From positions 9,300,001-9,364,000 of the forward strand of contig NC_079885.1 in NCBI RefSeq assembly GCF_029227915.1: a stretch of 64,000 bases of DNA, written 5' to 3'. The notes under the pieces were generated by a model. The model had not been told where the DNA came from, did no database searches, and saw only the letters and a program-made list of their open reading frames with translations. Positions within the stretch are counted from its first letter, which is position 1, and every line of letters starts with the position of its first letter. The translations under genes were made by a program, and so were the position numbers. This stretch comes from Hydractinia symbiolongicarpus. Its lineage: Eukaryota > Cnidaria > Hydrozoa > Anthoathecata > Hydractiniidae. Below are positions 61,533-64,000 of this stretch, piece by piece.

Positions 61533-64000
61533 ATATTAAGGAACTTATCTTGATAATGACACAACAGAACCTGCACATTTACTATCTATCAAACCAAACA
61601 TAGTCCATACGAGAAATCAATGTGAACCCACACCCTGATGTGGACAACCAGTACAATGAAAAAAAATGTCAATGGTAGAAATTCTCATCATACATGGAAG
61701 TGATGCAGGGATGGAAGATAAATTTAAATTTAATAGTTATCATTTCGCTGAAATGTCTGATTGTCAGAAATTATCACATGTACTATGTCGTCATCACATA
61801 GCATACATCAATTGTAGAGATGCTGACAACCAAACATCATTATCAGCTTGCATTGTGTGGTAACATCTCATGTGTTGATGTTTTGTTGCATCAAAAAAAT
61901 ATTGATGTGACGATCAAAGATAAATATGGACACACTGTGTATGATATTGCTGGAAGAAAAGTGAATAAACAAAATTTTGAAATAATATGACAAAAAATAA
62001 AAGATTACGAAGTAAGTTATTTAATTTATTGAAAATTAGAAAGAAAAATATATGTCTCCAGATTCAGCAGCCTAAATCATTTATTTTGTTGGGTATAATT
62101 TTGTACAGATATGTCACAAAGAGCATTTCTCATTCAAATTCGATTAATTAAGATACTGCACATATTTTTTCGATTATATGTTAAACAATTTGAATAAAAA
62201 TATCTTTGCATTCATTTATTTTATTTTATTTTTAGATATGAAGGAACTTATTCTTGATAATAACACAACAGAACCTGCACATTTACTATCTATCAAACCA
62301 AACATAGTCCATATGATAAATTAATGTGAACCCACACCCTGATGTGGACAACCAGTTACAATGAAAAAAAAATGTCAATGGTGGAAACTCTCATCATACA
62401 TGGAAGTGATGCAGGGGTGGAAGATAAATTTAAATTTAATAGTGATCATTTCGCTGAAATGTCTGATTGTCAGAAATTATCTCATATACTAGCTATGTCG
62501 TCATCACATAACATACATCAATTGTAGAGATGCTGACAACCAAAAATCATTATCACACTGCATTGTGTGGTAACATCTCATGTGTTGATGTTTTGTTGCA
62601 TCAAAAAAATATTGATGTGACGATCAAAGATAAATATGGACACACTGAGTATGATATTGCTGGAAGAGAGGGGAATAAACAAAATTTTGAAATAATATGA
62701 CAAAAAATAAAAGATTACGAAGTAAGTTATTTAATTTAATGAAAATTAGAAAGAAAAATACATTTGTCTTCAAATTCAGCAGCCTAAATCATTTATTTTG
62801 TTGGGTATAATTTTGTACAGATTTGTCACAAAGAGTATTTCTCATTCAAATTCGATTAATTAAGCCACTGCACATATTTTTTCGATTATATGTTAAACAA
62901 GTTGAATCAAAATATCTTTGCATTCATTTATTTCATTTTATTTTTTAGATATTAAGGAACTTATTCTTGATAATGACACAACAGAACCTGCACATTTACT
63001 ATCTATCAAACAAACATAGTCCATACGAGAAATCAATATGAACCCACACCCTGATGTGGACAACCAGTACAATGAAAAAAAATGTCAATGGTGGAAATTC
63101 TCATCATACATGGAAGTGATGCAGGGATGGAAGATAAATTTAAATTTAATAGTTATCATTTCGCTGAAATGTCTGATTGTCAGAAATTATCACATGTACT
63201 ATGTCGTCATCACATAGCATACATCAATTGTAGAGATGCTGACAACCACACATCATTATCACACTGCATTGTGTGGTAACATCTCATGTGTTGATGTTTT
63301 GTTGCATCAAAAAAATATTGATGTGACGATCAAAGATAAATATGGACACACTGTGTATGATATTGCTGGAAGAAAAGTGAATAAACAAAATTTTGAAATA
63401 ATATGACAAAAAATAAAAGATTACGAAGTAAGTTATTTAATTTATTGAAAATTAGAAAGAAAAATATATTTGTCTCCAGATTCAGCAGCCTAAATCATTT
63501 ATTTTGTTGGGTATAATTTTGTACAGATATGTCACAAAGAGCATTTCTCATTCAAATTCGATTAATTAAGATACTTCACATATTTTTTCGATTATATGTT
63601 AAACAATTTGAATAAAAATATCTTTGCATTCATTTATTTTATTTTATTTTTAGATATGAAGGAACTTATTCATGATAATAACACAACAGAACCTGCACAT
63701 TTACTATCTATCAAACCAAACATAGTCCATATGATAAATTAATGTGAACCCACACCCTGATGTGGACAACCAGTTACAATGAAAAAAAAATGTCAATGGT
63801 GGAAACTCTCATCACACATGGAAGTGATGCAGGGGTGGAAGATAAATTTAAATTTAATAGTGATCATTTCGCTAAAATATCTAATTGTCAGAAATTATCT
63901 CATATACTAGCTATGTTGTCATCACATAACATATATCCATTGAAGAGATGCTGACAACCAAATATTATTACGCTGCATTGTGTGGTAACATCTCATGTGT
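61533..64000 (+). repeat. diverged array end retaining a better ankyrin C-terminus
   Basis: Units from 60824 through 62949 end in TVYDIAGRKVNKQNFEII or close variants instead of TMYNEGGRAVNKKNCEII of the inner units. Tyr-Asp-Ile-Ala is the common ankyrin helix motif, so these are nearer the ancestral exon. Units 61533 and 62949 resemble each other, as do 62236 and 63654, giving a second two-unit period of about 1416-1418 bases. They carry their own frame breaks, for example a missing T in the ACTTATCTTGATAATG stretch of unit 61533. Confidence 0.7.

Larger units (their letters stand above)
53758..64000 (+). repeat. tandem array of about 706-bp units (15 copies, continues past the window)
   Basis: Units are counted from the TTTTTTTAG|ATATtAA-type acceptor. 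Starts: 53758, 54464, 55171, 55878, 56584, 57291, 57997, 58704, 59410, 60117, 60824, 61533, 62236, 62949 and 63654 (cut by the window end). Spacings are 703-713, mostly 706 or 707. Each unit consists of an ankyrin-type exon of about 490 bases and an intron-like spacer of about 215 bases that contains CAGCAGCCTAAATC and ends in a T-rich acceptor. Units starting 55171, 56584 and 57997 share one set of variants and those at 55878, 57291 and 58704 another, giving three consecutive 1413-bp two-unit repeats. Units from 60824 on are more diverged. This is a satellite-like expansion of an exon plus its intron. Confidence 0.92.

Noticed and set aside
53758-64000. Regular repeats considered as a CRISPR array
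   Set aside because: Units are about 706 bp with exon and splice signals, in a eukaryotic genome; there are no short direct repeats with unique spacers.

Overview
The window is nuclear DNA of an invertebrate animal, most likely a cnidarian. It is strongly A+T-rich. Coding exons have GT..AG introns with pyrimidine-rich acceptors, some genes are intronless, and metazoan families are present (MED23, TNF-receptor-type CRDs, class A GPCRs, GDPD1-type phosphodiesterase, TPMT-type methyltransferase). The cnidarian assignment is inference from gene content and repeat style; no species can be named.

Layout: (1) 1-12 kb is repeat-rich and almost gene-free, with a decayed retroelement at about 0.84-3.26 kb and two weak exon candidates near 9.3-9.7 kb. 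(2) 12.17-15.01 kb (+) is a five-exon gene for a small secreted or membrane-anchored TNF-receptor-like protein of 146 residues. It has two full cysteine-rich domains, a hydrophobic C-terminus and no death domain; an acidic exon candidate lies further downstream at 16.16-16.29 kb. (3) 16.57-45.95 kb (-) is one gene, Mediator subunit MED23. I could rebuild it from 39 exons that join in phase to 1364 codons plus stop, close to the 1368 residues of human MED23. (4) Its 7.5-kb intron 29 holds two intronless, clearly paralogous class A GPCR genes on the opposite (+) strand (25.87-26.91 and 28.16-29.19 kb). (5) 46.49-47.20 kb (-) holds the 3' coding exons of an unidentified gene. (6) 47.86-48.81 kb (-) is an intronless GDPD1-like gene and 51.28-51.97 kb (-) an intronless TPMT-like gene. 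(7) 53.76 kb to the window end is a tandem array of 15 units of about 706-707 bp (the last cut by the window edge). Each unit carries the same frame-broken ankyrin exon with its flanking intron, and part of the array forms 1413-bp two-unit higher-order repeats.

MED23 introns also contain three short non-autonomous Helitron-like elements, two of them joined head to tail, and several mini- and microsatellites. The genes do not form a pathway. The striking features are nesting (GPCRs inside MED23), intronless genes beside a 39-exon gene, and amplification of a dead ankyrin exon.
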